From: Dichomitus squalens LYAD-421 SS1
Lineage: Eukaryota; Basidiomycota; Agaricomycetes; Polyporales; Polyporaceae
Assembly (NCBI RefSeq): GCF_000275845.1
Contig: NW_006766907.1
Span: forward strand, 175,824-239,823
Reading direction: 5' to 3'
Length of the DNA stretch: 64,000 bases
Positions 11,317 to 24,202 of this stretch are shown here, piece after piece. A program made the translations under genes and the position numbers. The notes under the pieces were generated by a model, which was given only the letters and a program-made list of their open reading frames with translations, searched no databases and was not told where the DNA came from. Positions within the stretch are counted from its first letter, which is position 1; each line of letters begins with the position of its first letter.

Positions 11317-12902
11317 ATGGATCCGAGGAGGGTCTGGAACGCCAGCTCCAAGGCTCACAAACTCCCGTTAGAACTATTCCGCTTGATTTTTTCTCTTCCT
11401 CCATGCCGACGAAGATCGTGCGGACGACGACGATGCTTCTACTTGGGAATACGACGAAGGGTTTCGCGTCACTAGCGTCTGCAGTCACTGGCAACACGTC
11501 ATCAACACGTCTCCCAAACTCTTTCAGGACATACACATCAAGCATAAACGAGAATGGGTCGAACTCTGCTTCGACCGCTCGCAAGGTTCATGTGGGATAC
11601 TCCCAGTAACTGTGACTATCCACGTTGCTACGATGCTGCCATCAGTGCTCAACCTCCTAACGGCCAACGGTCCTCGCATCCGCAGGCTTATCTTGCGCGA
11701 GTGCGTGGAACAGACCATATCACTTCTTCAAGACCTTCTAAATCCATCCATGAATGCTCTAGCAGACCTATTCGTCTCCCCCAACGACCCCCAGACAAGA
11801 CGTTCATACCCTGGAGCCGAACTCGCCGCATCCCATCTCCCCGCATTGCGAACCCTGTTGCTCGGCTACGCGAAGGATATCGACTGGTACACCCCTACGT
11901 TTCTCCCACTCCGGAGATTATATCTGCGAGGATGCGGGTATGCTGCAGCGAATGTGCACGGCACCTTCAATGACTTTCTCTGCAGACTGCAGGAATGTCA
12001 AGCCCTCGAAGAGCTCGAGCTTAACTTGTTTTCATGGCCCTTTGATGCCTACAGCGATCAGGGCAACAGTCGGGACATGTCATCCGACGTCACCGTTTAC
12101 CTGCCAAACATGCGCAAGGCGCAGTTCCTGTGCCCATCCTCGGAGGAGCCCGACTCTCCAGAGATTTTCCACCTTCTGTCGCACTTCCGCTTTCCAGCTA
12201 CGGCTAATGTGATCATCTGGTCAGCGGTGCACGATTACCACCGTCACGGCCGTGGTGGACTTCTTCACACCATACCCCAGGATCACGACCGTTTCCTGAT
12301 GATCGCCGCAGCAACGTCCGGAAAGATCCAGCTCTACTCGGTGACGGTTGGTCGGGGCAGCGGTTCTGGACAAGGAGGAGAGCTGCCCGTCGACATCGAC
12401 GCCGTGCTCGATGAGTGGGGATACGCTCCGCATCAATTCCTGGACGACGTCTGCACGCTGCTCGCTACAGGAGCTTACTGTCTGCGTATATTTCGAGGCG
12501 GACGCATGGCGACGTTTGTTGCAGACGTTCCCTGGGTTGAGATCCTTGTCCCTAGACGGACGTCGTATATCGGAAGCAGATCTACTGCGTCGGGTCCAGG
12601 GCGTGATGCGCATTCTAGGAACAGTGTCGGGGGAGGGCGAGCTGCTTGTACCAGAACTGCGTTCACTAGCTCTGGCGGATGTGGTGTTGGACAGGGACGG
12701 GTTTTGTGCCCTGCTCGAAGCTCTTGTGGCCCGTGACAGGCACCGGTCCAGGTTGTTTGTCCTGCGATTGAAATTGCGCGCGCGACGTCGCCGAGATTCG
12801 TCCTTCGCTGAGGTGCTCGGCGAAATGGGGCTAGACGGCGAATCCCATATAGACGGACAGATTATTTTCGAGGAGCCACCTAGGAACTCGAGCCGTACAT
12901 AG
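11317..12902 (+). pseudogene. F-box/leucine-rich-repeat protein gene with two frame breaks
   Basis: Translation from the ATG at 11317 gives an F-box start (HKLPLELFRLIF). At the T6 run 11387-11392 the frame must drop one base to continue FLHADEDRADDDDA...VTSVCSHWQHVINTSPKLF, a classic F-box C-terminal half. This frame runs through LRR-like sequence (LPALRTLLLGY, LPLRRLYLRGCG, CQALEELELNL) to about 12470. The frame then steps again into ELTVCVYFEADAWRRLL and FPGLRSLSLDG, ending at TAG 12900-12902. About 520 residues would result if the breaks were repaired. F-box proteins recruit substrates to SCF ubiquitin ligases, and agaricomycetes carry large, fast-evolving families. Neither break can be explained by a plausible intron, so the gene is either a pseudogene or carries homopolymer sequence errors. 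Confidence 0.65.
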
Positions 12903-13009
12903 GGAGTGGTAGATAGCAAGGTATCACTGGCATGCAGACAGTATACATGTACTTCGGTCGTGTAGTAGACAAAACGCAACAATCACCAACTGAGTACGCT
13001 TGGCAGTGG

Positions 13010-13080
13010 GCATTAATGGGGTAGTGGTAACCTGGGTCGTTGCCATCGACCCGCCGGGGGTTCGATTCCCCCTTAATGCA
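13010..13080 (+). tRNA. tRNA-Gly (anticodon GCC)
   Basis: The 71-nt cloverleaf is complete. The acceptor stem GCATTAA pairs with TTAATGC (13073-13079), with discriminator A at 13080. The anticodon stem GGTCG/CGACC encloses the loop TTGCCAT with anticodon GCC. The T arm is GGGGGTTCGATTCCCCC. There is no intron. It lies 200 bp upstream of the GH16 gene on the same strand. Confidence 0.93.
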
Positions 13081-13282
13081 CTACATGCACTGCGACGAGT
13101 TTTTTCTTTTAATCGACCCTGTCAAGTACTTACGGACGGACAGCGCTAGACCTAGGCGTGGTGTACAAAACTCTGTTCTCAACATTCATCTGGACTGCCG
13201 GTCTTCACGTTCCAGGACTCTCATCTCCGCTCGCTTGTATCTCTGTCTCTACTAAGTATCTCCACGACAATCTTCTCCGACC

Positions 13283-15887
13283 ATGATGTCTTTCAAGCTC
13301 TCCGTACCTGCCGTCCTCACCCTCCTCGCCTCGCTCTCCGTCGTCTCCGCTCAGCAATGGTATATCTTGTCTCGTTATCAAAACTCGCAGTCGCCGACAT
13401 CACCCTGTTCACAGTAACTCCACATCTCTCTGCTCTGCGTCCGCGCCATGCTGCAGTCAGTATCTGCTTCACTTGTCGCAGGAGGGTAGTACTAACTGGT
13501 GCCACTCTCTCAATCCCATAGGTGAATTCGGCTTCTGTGGTTCTGGAAGCGTCAGTATCCTGCCATTCCTCTGACGGAATACGTCCACGTCGTGCTGACT
13601 TGACTTGCGACGTCGGGCGCAACATACGCACAGTTCTGCTTGGGTGGCTGCAACCCGCTCGCATCCAACAGCCTCACATCCTGCATGCCGGAGCCCGTCT
13701 GCCAAAACGCCAACGTGAGTGTTCCTGCTCGTCCTGTTCATTCATTCATTTCCTCCACGACACCCCTATGCACCCCTCCTCATCCTCTGCTCCCGAACGA
13801 CGACCATCCGTGCTGCCTCGGCGGTCTCACCGCCATGACGGCAAGAGCGCGTCGCCGTAGAGCAACGGCATCCATCAATGATGACCGCCGTTGCGCGCGA
13901 AGCTCCGAGGCTGCGTATCCCACGGCGATTTCATCGCCTCGAGGTGTGGCCATGACGGCGTGCAGATGTCCGCGTCTCGCGCGGTTTCTTTTGCCCGTTC
14001 GAGGACAGCGCATTTATTCTGAGCAGTCGGAACCTGCTCGTTCTTCTCATTTCCGTTTAGCTGGGTTCTGAGTGGCGCGTCTCGCCCCTCGTTCCTTTTG
14101 GCCGCTGTATCGTTCCGCCGTCGTCCTGGCGTGCATAGCCATCCCAATTATGTATTGTTCGCGATGGTATCGTTGCATCGAGTGGCGGCTGCGAATCCAG
14201 AGCTGAACACATGGCTACAGCCACTGCCGGCATGTCGGCATGGTTCGCGACGCCAGCTTGTCCTGCGTCGCGTGGACTGCGGGGAGACACATGCCGCTCC
14301 TTCCTCGGGCTCAGATCGCCGCGCAAGGCAAGTGTTATTCTCATCAGCTTGACGCGACGTTGTGGCGGCTGCGAATTCGGTTGGGAGGCGCGCGAGTGTT
14401 AGGACGGTGATTTGATTACTTGCATTGGATGGAGGCGCGCGAGGAAGTGGGCTGAGTTTTCTTGTTGTCCGGAGCCGCGCGCATGCGGCGCGATATGTGG
14501 TTGTACGCCCGCGATGCATCGCGCGCAGTCGCTATATGCGCTTGAAGAATCACAGACAATATCCCTGTTTTTGCGTCTTGTCTCCAATACCGGTGTGCCT
14601 ATGTGCTCTCTCAGGGGTATACCGTCTCCTCGAGTGTCCCCACCGCGCTCGTACATAGTGTTGTCGACAGCCGCTATCACACGATATCCTTTGGTACGCA
14701 GTTCGGCGCGTGGCCTTCGTTGACATCTTCGCCTCCCTGCCACGCAGCACACGTTCACCGACTTCTCGCGCATCCTCTCTAACGCGACCTACTTCGACGG
14801 CAATGCGACCAAGTACGACTGGGTCGTCAACCAGGGCACGATCCTCAACTCCACCGCGGGCGAGCTCGCCATGACGCTCACCCAGGACAACGGCGGCACC
14901 CGCCTCTCGTCCACGCGCTACGTCCACTACGGGACCATCACTGCTCGGCGTGCGTATATTGTCGCAGTGTGGCGGGGGCGTGCTGATGCTGACGGCGATG
15001 GGTAGTCAAGACTGGCCGCTGGGCCGGGGTCGTCACCGCGTTCATTACGATGTCCGACATCAAGGACGAGATCGACTGGGAGTTCCCGGGCAAGCAGACC
15101 ACCCAGGGCCAGTCCAACTACTTCTGGCAGGGCGTCGTACGTACGTGTTCGCTCTCCTTGGCTCCGCTTCTTTTCTCGTACTAACGTATGCACGCGAATA
15201 CCAGCCCAGCAGACCGCGGGCGCGACGCACGGGAACCTGACGGACACGTTCAGCAACTATCATGACTATACGGCACGTCCTTCTCAGCTTCCCCGAGGGT
15301 TGAATGAGAATTGGGCGGACTGACAGGGTCTTACTTTGCTTCTGAATAGATCGACTGGCAGCAGGACACTCTCACGTGGCTCATCGACGGCCAGCAAGTC
15401 CGCCAGCTCAAGCGCAGCGACGTCACCGGCTCCGACGGCGTCAGCAGGTACCCCTCCACCCCGTCTCGCATTGAGCTCAGGTGCGCCCAATCCGTTTCTT
15501 TCACACATTCAGTAGCATCATGTTGTACTCATCATCGGCTCGACCTGTAGCATCTGGCCCGCGGGCATCAACACCTCCGCGCAGGGCACAATCGAGTGGG
15601 CGGGGGGCCTCATCGACTGGTCCGACCCGGACTACCAGTCTGCGGGCCACTTCTACGCCTTTGTCGAGTCCGTCTCCGTCGTCTGCGCCGACGCCAAGTC
15701 CAACCCCGCCAATGCGCAGTCGTACGTGTACGGCAAGAACGCGTCCGCGTTCTCGCCCGCCGTAGCGGTCACGAACGAGACCACTGTCAACGGCGCCGCG
15801 GGCCTGCGCGCGCTTGCAGCGAGCGGGGGTGCGTGGACTGCCATCACTGCCGGGGCTGCGCTCGCGCTTGCGGCGGTCCTGCTGTGA
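13283..15887 (+). CDS. GPI-anchored GH16 chitin-glucan transglycosylase (Crh type)
   Basis: Nine exons: 13283-13359, 13415-13455, 13522-13550, 13634-13714, 14748-14949, 15006-15140, 15205-15272, 15350-15480, 15551-15887. Together they give 366 aa with consistent phases. A signal peptide (MMSFKLSV...VVSA) is followed by a Cys-rich chitin-binding-like module (APCCSEFGFCG, FCLGGCNPLAS). The GH16 domain carries the catalytic motif DEIDWEFPG (nucleophile and acid/base Glu), then NYFWQGVV, THGNLTDTFSNYHDY and IDWQQDTLTWLIDG. The C-terminus ends in a small-residue/hydrophobic tail typical of a GPI signal. Crh enzymes join chitin to beta-glucan in the cell wall, at the outer face of the membrane. Oddities are intron 4 at 1,033 nt with a repeat inside, and intron 7 using a GC donor (gcacgt at 15273). 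Confidence 0.9.
14090..14350. repeat. Dispersed repeat, copy B, inside a GH16 intron
   Basis: This copy matches copy A near 10.8 kb, best at 14267-14325. It lies within the 1,033-nt intron 13715-14747 of the GH16 gene, which otherwise has introns of 55-83 nt. Insertion of this repeat, with neighbouring sequence, is the simplest reason for the intron's size. Confidence 0.6.
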
Positions 15888-16392
15888 GCGTGCGTCTGGA
15901 TGGAATTCGCGTGGAATGTGGATCTACATACTTCTTGGTGCATTGGGATACCCGGCTTGGGTTTCTGCCGGTCGTAATAATCTAGTCTGGGTTATCGTCG
16001 TCTTCGCGCCCGGGCCGTCTTCGTGGCCTGAGCTCGGCTGATAATGTATGGATTCCGTACTGGTCTGGTCCTGGATACCTTCGGACGCATCGGCTATGAC
16101 TTTATGTGGGACTTGTTCGTGACTTGTTTGTTTTCCAGTTGCGAGAGATACCCCAGCGAATGCTGTGCATTGGCTTTGTGTCCTGTCCACGGCCTAAATG
16201 TATTATCGAGCGATAAGATGGTTTGAATGATCTTGATGCAAATTCTGCGATGATATACAGGTACGCGAGGATGGGGTCTACAGCAAGGATAGCAATGAGA
16301 GATGGTCCGTATTGTGCGAGGGTGGTCTTACTACTTATGCGTGGAAGCCGATCCAGAAAATGACATCGAAAAGCGAGCCGCACAGCCTCTCC
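15888..16392. other. Convergent intergenic region
   Basis: The 505 bp between the stop codons of the GH16 gene (plus) and the UNC80-like gene (minus) presumably hold both 3' ends. No other feature was seen. Confidence 0.6.
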
Positions 16393-19300
16393 CTATGAGA
16401 GCGGACTCCGGGGCTCCTCCAAGTCCACCAAAATCCCACTATCGTCCCCGATCCCGTCCAGCTCCTCGTCGTCCCGCCACTCCTCAATCAAGTCCTTCGT
16501 CTCCTGCATGAGCATCTCCACCGCCTCCGCCCGCGACCACGCCTTCACCAGGCCCTCTGTCTCTGCGAGCTCGCCGTTCATGTCTGTCATCGATGAGTCC
16601 ATCGACGACACGTTCGCAAGCGGCAGGAGCGGATAGCCCAGCATCGCCTGCGCCACGCGGATCCGCCGCACCGTCATGCGCACCAGCACCGGCGACTCCA
16701 CGACCATCTCCCGGGCGAGCGCGAGCGCACTGCGCGAACTCCCGATTCCACTGCGCTGCCCGCTGGGGGAGAACGAACGGCGCGGTCCGCCCCCTGAGGG
16801 CGAGAGCGGGCGGACAGGTCCAAGGTGTACAATCTTGGGACCGGACTCGCGCGCCGCGCGGCGGGAGGGTGTCAGTGGAGAGGGCATGAGCTGGTACCCG
16901 GCCTGGCGCCCAGGCCCGTCTTCCTTGCGCGGAGTTGAAGACTGCATGCCGAACTCGTCGAACGAGGGGAGCGACACGGCGTTGGCGAAGAGCGTCGAGC
17001 TGCGCGGGGTCGACACTGCGCTTGAAGGGTCTGCACCGCTCAGGAAGCTCCGCCGCGGCTTAGAGAAGATGTTTGAGACAGGCCGATTGCGGCCACGCGC
17101 AGTTAAGGGGGTGTTAAGCCCGCCGGAGGGCATGCCCATGGCGCTGATGATGGGGCTCGCGGCGAGGCTCTGGTTCCCTGCGCCGTTAACGATCAGCTCC
17201 TGGTGCAGAAGCGCGACCTTCTCTTGTATGAAGACACGCATTTGTAGCGCGAGGGGGGTGCGCCGGAGGCAGAGCCACTCGATGAGCGACCAGGTCATGT
17301 AGTCAATGATGCGAGGGCGGCGCTCGGCGCGCGTGCGGTGTGCAGAGGGTGCCATGGAAGGGGTGAGGAAGGGGTTGCCGTCGTCTGCACCGATGTTGAA
17401 AGAGCTCGTGCGAGGTGAGTGCGTTGGTGATGGTGGTTCCGAGTAGCCGCCGCGAGAAGGGATTGCGAACCCTGCGTCTCCGTCCGCAAGGGTCTCCTTC
17501 AAAACATCACCGATCTGCCCCCATATGGAGGGGAACACAGTAGAAAGCTCTTGCTCAGCGCGAGTTGTGATCACCTTCAGTATTTGCAGGGCAACGACGA
17601 GGGCCATGGCTGGCTTCGGGTCTGGCGTGGAGGAAAGTGACCGACTATCCGTTGACTTGCGACGATCAAGGCCAGGTATAATGTTCCGTGAGTCAGGGCG
17701 AATGTAGTCTGCGCGCTGGATCACGTTCAGAACATACGCGATGAGCCGCAGCCATGCTTGCGCATAGACGTCCCGTCGCCACTTGTCCGCCCACTGGCTG
17801 TTGCTAGCTATCTCTACTGTCGCCTTCATGCGCAGAACAAAGGGCAAGATGATGCCGGACAGGAACTCGTACGTTGGCTCGCGTTTCTCCAGTTCTGACA
17901 TCACATCTGCACCAATCACAAGCAAGGACCTGTCCAAGAGATCGAGGATGCTACCTCGGACAGTCAAGGTCCACAGCAGGTTCTCCGATGCCGCTACTTC
18001 GCATGCTTCCAGACCCGCGCTGCAGTATTGGTTGACCAAAACTCGGGAAAAGGCTGGCTGGTTGGCGAAGACTGTATCGGAGGCCAGGGACGTTACGACG
18101 TCAAAGACACCGGAGAAGTCGACTGTAGTAGAGTAGGATGATATGATCGGGGCGACATCCGAAAGAAGCGTGACGACCTGTTTCAACTCAGGATGCACAG
18201 GACGTATGAGTATCGCACGAACATAGTCTGCGAGGAACTCCGCAACACGTAGGACGCTTGACTTCGAATCCTTGAGTATGACCTTCACGACTTCTAACAC
18301 CCGCTGCGATGCTAAGGCTGACAGCGTACCGCCCGCCTTTGTGTAGCCGACGACTAGGGAAAGCAGATCCAGTCGCATCGCCAAGAGGTCGCTGGGAACA
18401 GAAGATTGAGGGAGGTTGGCCTGATTCAGCCCGGTCTGCGATACAGCGTTCGAACCAAGCTCGTCGACTAGAGAGGCACCTTCGGACGTCTTCGGTTTCG
18501 CGATGCCCTTGTTGAGGAGGATGGAGGCAAGCGCACTGATTCCATCCTTGAGGACAGAGCGAGCTGAAGCCGAAGCGTGGTAGAGATGCGGCGACAGGAA
18601 CATGAGAAAGCGGAGGAACTGCTGTGCTCGTAGGATTGTCGGGTTATGGGCAATGACAGTAAGGAAGAGTCGGACGAGATCGTCGAGACTTAACCGCTTG
18701 CTATCGAACTCATCTGGTACGTCCACCGTCAATTGATTCTTGTCCTGTGCGCTGCGATGTACCGAGGCGAGGAACACTTGAGGCACCTTCTCCGCGATTG
18801 TGACTAGAATTGCTTCCTGCTCCTCGAGCTTGGTGAGCGCACTGAGTGCAGAAACCTCGCTGTTGGTCTGTGATGCGCTGTTCTTCAAGGTGGCGAGCAG
18901 AGCGAAGATGTTTCGGCATACGTAAGATCCGTCGACACCTGGCAAGGCGATGACGTTTGACATCACATCACAGGTCTGGAAGATGAAGGATTCTTGGTGG
19001 AGTGCGAAGAAACGATTGACGGCGAACTCGATCACCGCCCGGATAGTAGGTTGAGACGCGGCTTCGCAGTAGACCTTGATCACCGCTGGCATGAACATCG
19101 TGTAACCGCCTCCGGAAGTGAAGAGCCGTCTGAAACGAGTACTTGCGATCAAGTAGTCTGTAAAGCGGTAAGTGAAGCATTCCTATCAGGTCAGTCGTTG
19201 CACTTACTGAGCATCGCATGAGAAACAATGCCAACGTCGTCACCATGGGCAAGCATGATCCGATTGAGTCCATCCAGTAGTAACGCTAGCTCTTCTCGAT

Positions 19301-22300
19301 CGTTGAGATGGCGGGACATGGACCGGAAAACCTGGTGAAGTAGGAGCAGATGACTACGTGCCAGGGTAAGGGATAGAGCTATCAGTGTTGGATTAGTTGG
19401 TGCTGGTGGAAGCCCCTGGACAGGTATGTATGCAGTCAGAGGGATAGAGTTCTGGTGCAGGTCGTCAAAGTGAATGGGCAAGACAAGTGTCGTGAGATTC
19501 TTCCGGAAGATCTTGACATCCTGAGCATTTTGCCGAAGCAGATTGAGGAACACCATGTTCTGCGCAGTCCTAACCATAGTGACCCATACCACTGGAGCTG
19601 GAAGGGCATCGAAGGGATCGTAGTTGGACTCCAACGACCGTGGAAACATAGGTCCAGGCTGCGGAGCATCGTTCCACCACAGTGATCCCGATGGAAGCAG
19701 TAGCGTGTCCACCTTTGCTCGTCGTATATCGCGCATTGACATCTTGCTAACCTGGGGAGCAAGTTTGGCGACAATGGGGGAGCTATAACCGAAGCCTAGC
19801 AGTGGATCGACGCTCTCCGTATGGCGCATAAGGCCTTTCAGGAAGCCGACGACGTGGTTGAGCATGTGATGAGCAGCACCCGGAGGTAAAGCGAACTCGC
19901 AGTGAAGGAAATTGCGTAGAGTGGTGATAGCAGACATGATTCCAGTAGCGTCCCCGGAGAGCTCATGAAACACAGATCTACAGAGCAGCTGAGGATCATC
20001 GCGCATTAGGTCGAGCACTAGATTGCGTGCAGTATTAGCGACGACGAAGTCGCTATCCTTGACCATCGCTGCTAGCTTCGGGAAGAATCCTACTAGAGTA
20101 GCGACAAAGACCGGACGTCGCTTCGCACGCGACTGACCCACAGAGGAGTCCTTTCTGGACAATGGCAATTCCCGTGGAGAAGCTCGCGTAGGGGACGGCT
20201 CAGGGCTCGGGCTAGGACTTTGGGACTGGAAGGTAGTGGCAGCGGCATCGGGTGACGAGCTCAAAGAGTCTAGCTGTTGTGTCGGAAGGCGTGTCATTGG
20301 CGTCTTGATCCACTCCGTCTTTGGGTCCATTTCACCTCGCTCTTCCGCCCATCCAACCTCGTTGAGTCGTCTGCGGAGCTCCAAAGGAAGGACGTGACCT
20401 TTGCTGTCCTTGAAATCGTTGGGATCCTCTTCCAGCTCGAAGAGGTTGCTTCCAATATCCGTCGGGACGAAGAGGACCGGTGGTCTTGTCAATTTAAAAG
20501 GTCGTCGATAGTTCTTATCGAGTATTACTTCTTGTGACAGAAGCTGGAAACGCCAGCTCGCCATAGTCGCCATCCGCTGAACCGCATGGCGCCTCATAGA
20601 GACTTCTGCACTATACACATCAATGAGATGCCAGTTACGAGCATACGCTGGTAGGCCCTGGCATACCTCGATAGGTCCTGATTGATGAGCGCGGAAAACT
20701 CTGTAGGGATTTTCTCTGCGCATTGCATGACAAGGAAACAGGTCTAGACAAGATATTTAGGAAGTGCATTTGTACCTCAAAACGAAAGCTTACAGGTGCG
20801 ATCACGTGCGGCTCAGGGTTGTCCAGGTGCTTGTACCACAGAATCGGACCCAGACGCATGTAATCGTCCGGTTGCAGTAGGCCAGAGACCGTGACGAGCA
20901 GATCTAGCGCGGTACTGACACGTCTATCGACCAGGGATTGCAGCATTGTAATTCGGGAATCGAAACTATCTTGATAAGCGTCGATAGAACCGCTTTGAGA
21001 GGCCGTCTTGCCCTGCTGAGTGTCGACGCCGGTGGGACCAACAACAGTAGTACGACGCTGAAGGGACAAGTGAGCGACAGAGCACAAGGAGAGCACGTGA
21101 TGATTACCTTGCCACCGCCACCCAGACCAGCCTTGGCTTGGGAGTAGAGCGCGATCAACTTAGACAATGTGCTGACGGCCTCGTCCTCGTTCAACTCATG
21201 GTCAGGATCGGTGTTCGCATCGAAGAGATATGATGACGTCCAATTGACTACAGATGGTAGCCACGCGGCACTATAAGTAGGTGAATAACCACATCACGGG
21301 GAGCTGGAACATCCTACCTTCTGAGAGAGCGCGTGAACAGCCTGCATTCCCGGAAGAGCGCGCAGAATAGCAGTCTCTGAGAGGCCGGGATCAAGGTAGT
21401 TTGCTCCTGCACAATAACACGGTAAGGAACATAGCGTTCGTTGCTGATGGAGGATAGAACAAACCTTGGCCTCAATCAGCATGCCTAGTCTCGCTTCTAA
21501 CGAGACCACAAACTTGTGGGTGACAGTGAACTATCACGATTTTAGCCATCAGGTGTTTAGCCTGCAAGGCATCGATTGACTTACCGCAGCTGGGTCCTTC
21601 AATTGACGCATCCTCCGCAAATGATGTAGTAACTCCACCATAATCACCATCTGTCCTATTCGCACCCTCCCTTGAGTCGGGGCCGCGCCTGTAGGCTCCG
21701 TAACCTTGCGCGAACCAGTGGGGTCCATCATTATCGCTACGGACATCATTTCGGGATTATGCGTCCAGACTCCAGGGTAGAAGCGCGCGACTGAGTAGAG
21801 GGAGCAGAGATGGTTCGCAATCGTGAGATCCTTCATCGATGCGGCACAACCGAAGACCGGCTTGAAGAACGCTTTCGGACAGCTGATCGCTGCGGAATCG
21901 AGGAAGTCGGAGAGTGGTGCACAAGAACGTTCCGGGGGATCTCGTGTCAATCGCTGCAGAAGAGGAAAGGTTGTAAGGAATTGGCTCAGACAGAGAGCTG
22001 TTAAGCTTACGTCACTGATAGCGGGCAGAAGATCAGGGATCAGAGACACCCGAATGTCTTCGGGAAGCTCTTCAAGGATGGGCATGAGACGCAGAATGGT
22101 AGGCCATTCCCCCTGGCCGATCTGGTTGATCACAGCGCACTCGTTCAGTACGATGGTAGCAGACAGAGAAGAGATTGCTACATACAAGGTTCTGCAGGGA
22201 GCGTTCGACGCTCTCGCGCCACTTACCGCCTTCCTGGACCCAGTGCGAGAAGTATAGCATCACCCACTCACGTTCGCTGGTCCCTCGTATGCACAGAAGC

Positions 22301-24202
22301 TCCAGCACCAGCCGGATGATGCTGCTCTGAATCTCGCCTACGACCGCGAATGCGTCGTCTTGCATCGCCTCGACTTCTGGTAGAATACGGGTACGCAAGA
22401 GGTGTATGACTACGTCTGCGTCGTAGGTGTTCTGACGTGGGTCGAGCGATCCATTGAGGAGCAAGGATACCGAAGAGTTGACGAACGTCCTCAGTTTGCG
22501 CCAGGTCATGGTCGTGAGGAGGGGAGAAAGAAGCATTTGTGAGTCGGAGGATGTCCAATGCTCCTGCAGCATATTATCGTCAGCAACGGTAAGGGCCCAA
22601 TGAGGCAGAAAAGCCCACTTCAACAAGGTTATGTAATGTCCATCTCCTCAACACCTCTGAGCCAACCTCCAGGCAGCCTATCACGCTCTCCGCCGCGATG
22701 ATCTCCCTCACATGCTCGTCGCTGTCCCCTTTATGTCGGACCCCGTACTCCTTCTCCAGCGCCTGTGGACTAGGTGTTCCACTCTGCCCGCTCTTGATGC
22801 CAACGATGTACGCCGCAACAGCGTCAGCTTCTTGCCTGGAGTCTTGTGATGATCTTAAGACCACTAGAAGAGAGAAGAGACATTGCAGCAACGTCTGCAG
22901 GATCGCAGGCGTCTCGACTTGGAATGTCCGGTCGCGAGAGAACAGGATATTGGAGAGGCTACCAAGGATGCGCATTCGCGACCTAGAGTAGACAGACGCA
23001 GCTTTGCAGCACCATATACAGCGATCCAACTCGGCCTACAAACATTTCAGGAAAAGTAGCATATGAATGTGATCCGCGTCACGTACCTCGTGCGACGCAG
23101 CTTTCCACGTCCTAATGGCGTATTCGAACGTCTCGACCGCAGTCTGCTGCTCCACAGAAACCTGCTCGTTGCTATGCGGCCCTAGGAAAGGCACAAGCAG
23201 CGCTGCGAGCACCTGCGTCTCGCACGGAAGAGTCTTCGGACGATTCACAGAGGTGGAAGACGTCAATGCTCTCGCAATATGCGTGACCGTCGGCGCTGCG
23301 CGAGAGCTAACGCCTAACGACATCACGCTCTGCGGTCTCCTCAAACCCCCTCCGCCCGTGGCCTGCCGTGGATGTCCAGAACCACCATTTCCTGCTGTGG
23401 CTGAGGAGACGTTGGATGAGGAGGCAAGGAAGGGTAGGTGGAGCGTAGAGCCGAGGGTGTTGTGAATCACCGGTTCTGCTCTTTGCGCTTTCATGGTAGG
23501 GACGTCACCAAAGCGGACCATCATACACGCCTTGCGGATCTCGTCTACCAGCCGGCGGGTTTCGTCGTGGGTCACATCGCGGACTTGTTCCACAACGTGT
23601 CTCATAGATCGTTTCTGTCCGAACCGGTAACCGCGCGATGGCGTGGATGGACGTGATGGTACAGCAGTGGACGGTGTCTCCGGTATGGCATCCCAACTGG
23701 ATGGCAGAGGTGGAGGGGTAGCGGATCGGATTGATGAGGAGGAGGAAGGGAGAACATGCGATCTGAGGGTGTCCCATCTGCGGCGTGAAGGTGAAAGAGG
23801 CGGGGCAGAGGAGTCATCAGCCGCTACGACGACAGTGCCACCGAGATTGAGCGGGGTGACATTCGCCCGGCGGGGGATGGGTCGCGCAGTTGGAGGCGTC
23901 TTCGGTGGTCGCGGTGTCGCCACATCCTCAGCCGATGCTAGCGGGCCGTCTTCCTCTTCGGGAGATTGGACTACGCCCTTCTCGGTCCATGCAGAGCCGT
24001 CGCCGAATGGGTCGACGCCCTCCTCTATCTTCTCCGAGAGGGAGAGGAGATTCGAGGATGCAGTGGATTGTTTGCGGGAGTGCGAGGCTCCGCCTGATCC
24101 AGGGTCCTCGGAGTTACTGCGCTGCTTCTTGAGGGACTCGAGGGAGAAAAGGCGGCGAGGGAGAGGCCTTCCTCCGCTTGGCTTCTTATTTCCGGAAGAC
24201 AT
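16393..24202 (-). CDS. UNC80-like large protein (channel-complex scaffold homologue)
   Basis: Twelve exons on the minus strand: 24202-23087, 23035-22667, 22617-22186, 22121-22011, 21953-21585, 21512-21465, 21406-21318, 21270-21108, 21057-20794, 20743-20667, 20610-19208, 19157-16393. Phases agree throughout and give about 2,401 aa. The N-terminal 250 residues are Ser/Pro-rich and disordered. A long helical-repeat body follows (SQRLLFCALFRECRLFTRSL, AAWLPSVVNW, MPAVIKVYCEAASQPTIRAV, FALHQESFIFQTCDVMSNV), then a Ser-rich linker and a C-terminal helix pair. The body and the C-terminal part match what is known of UNC80 proteins, which in animals scaffold the NALCN sodium-leak channel; fungi have the related Cch1 channel. 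The channel link in fungi is inference. No membrane helix is evident. The intron at 22666-22618 has a weak donor (gttggc); a 37-nt alternative starting at 22654 is possible. Confidence 0.68.

Noticed and set aside
21318..21406. Alternative frame beginning GANYLDPGL in the UNC80-like gene
   Set aside because: It leaves the following exon out of phase; the EQTTLIPASQRLLF frame joins both neighbours exactly.
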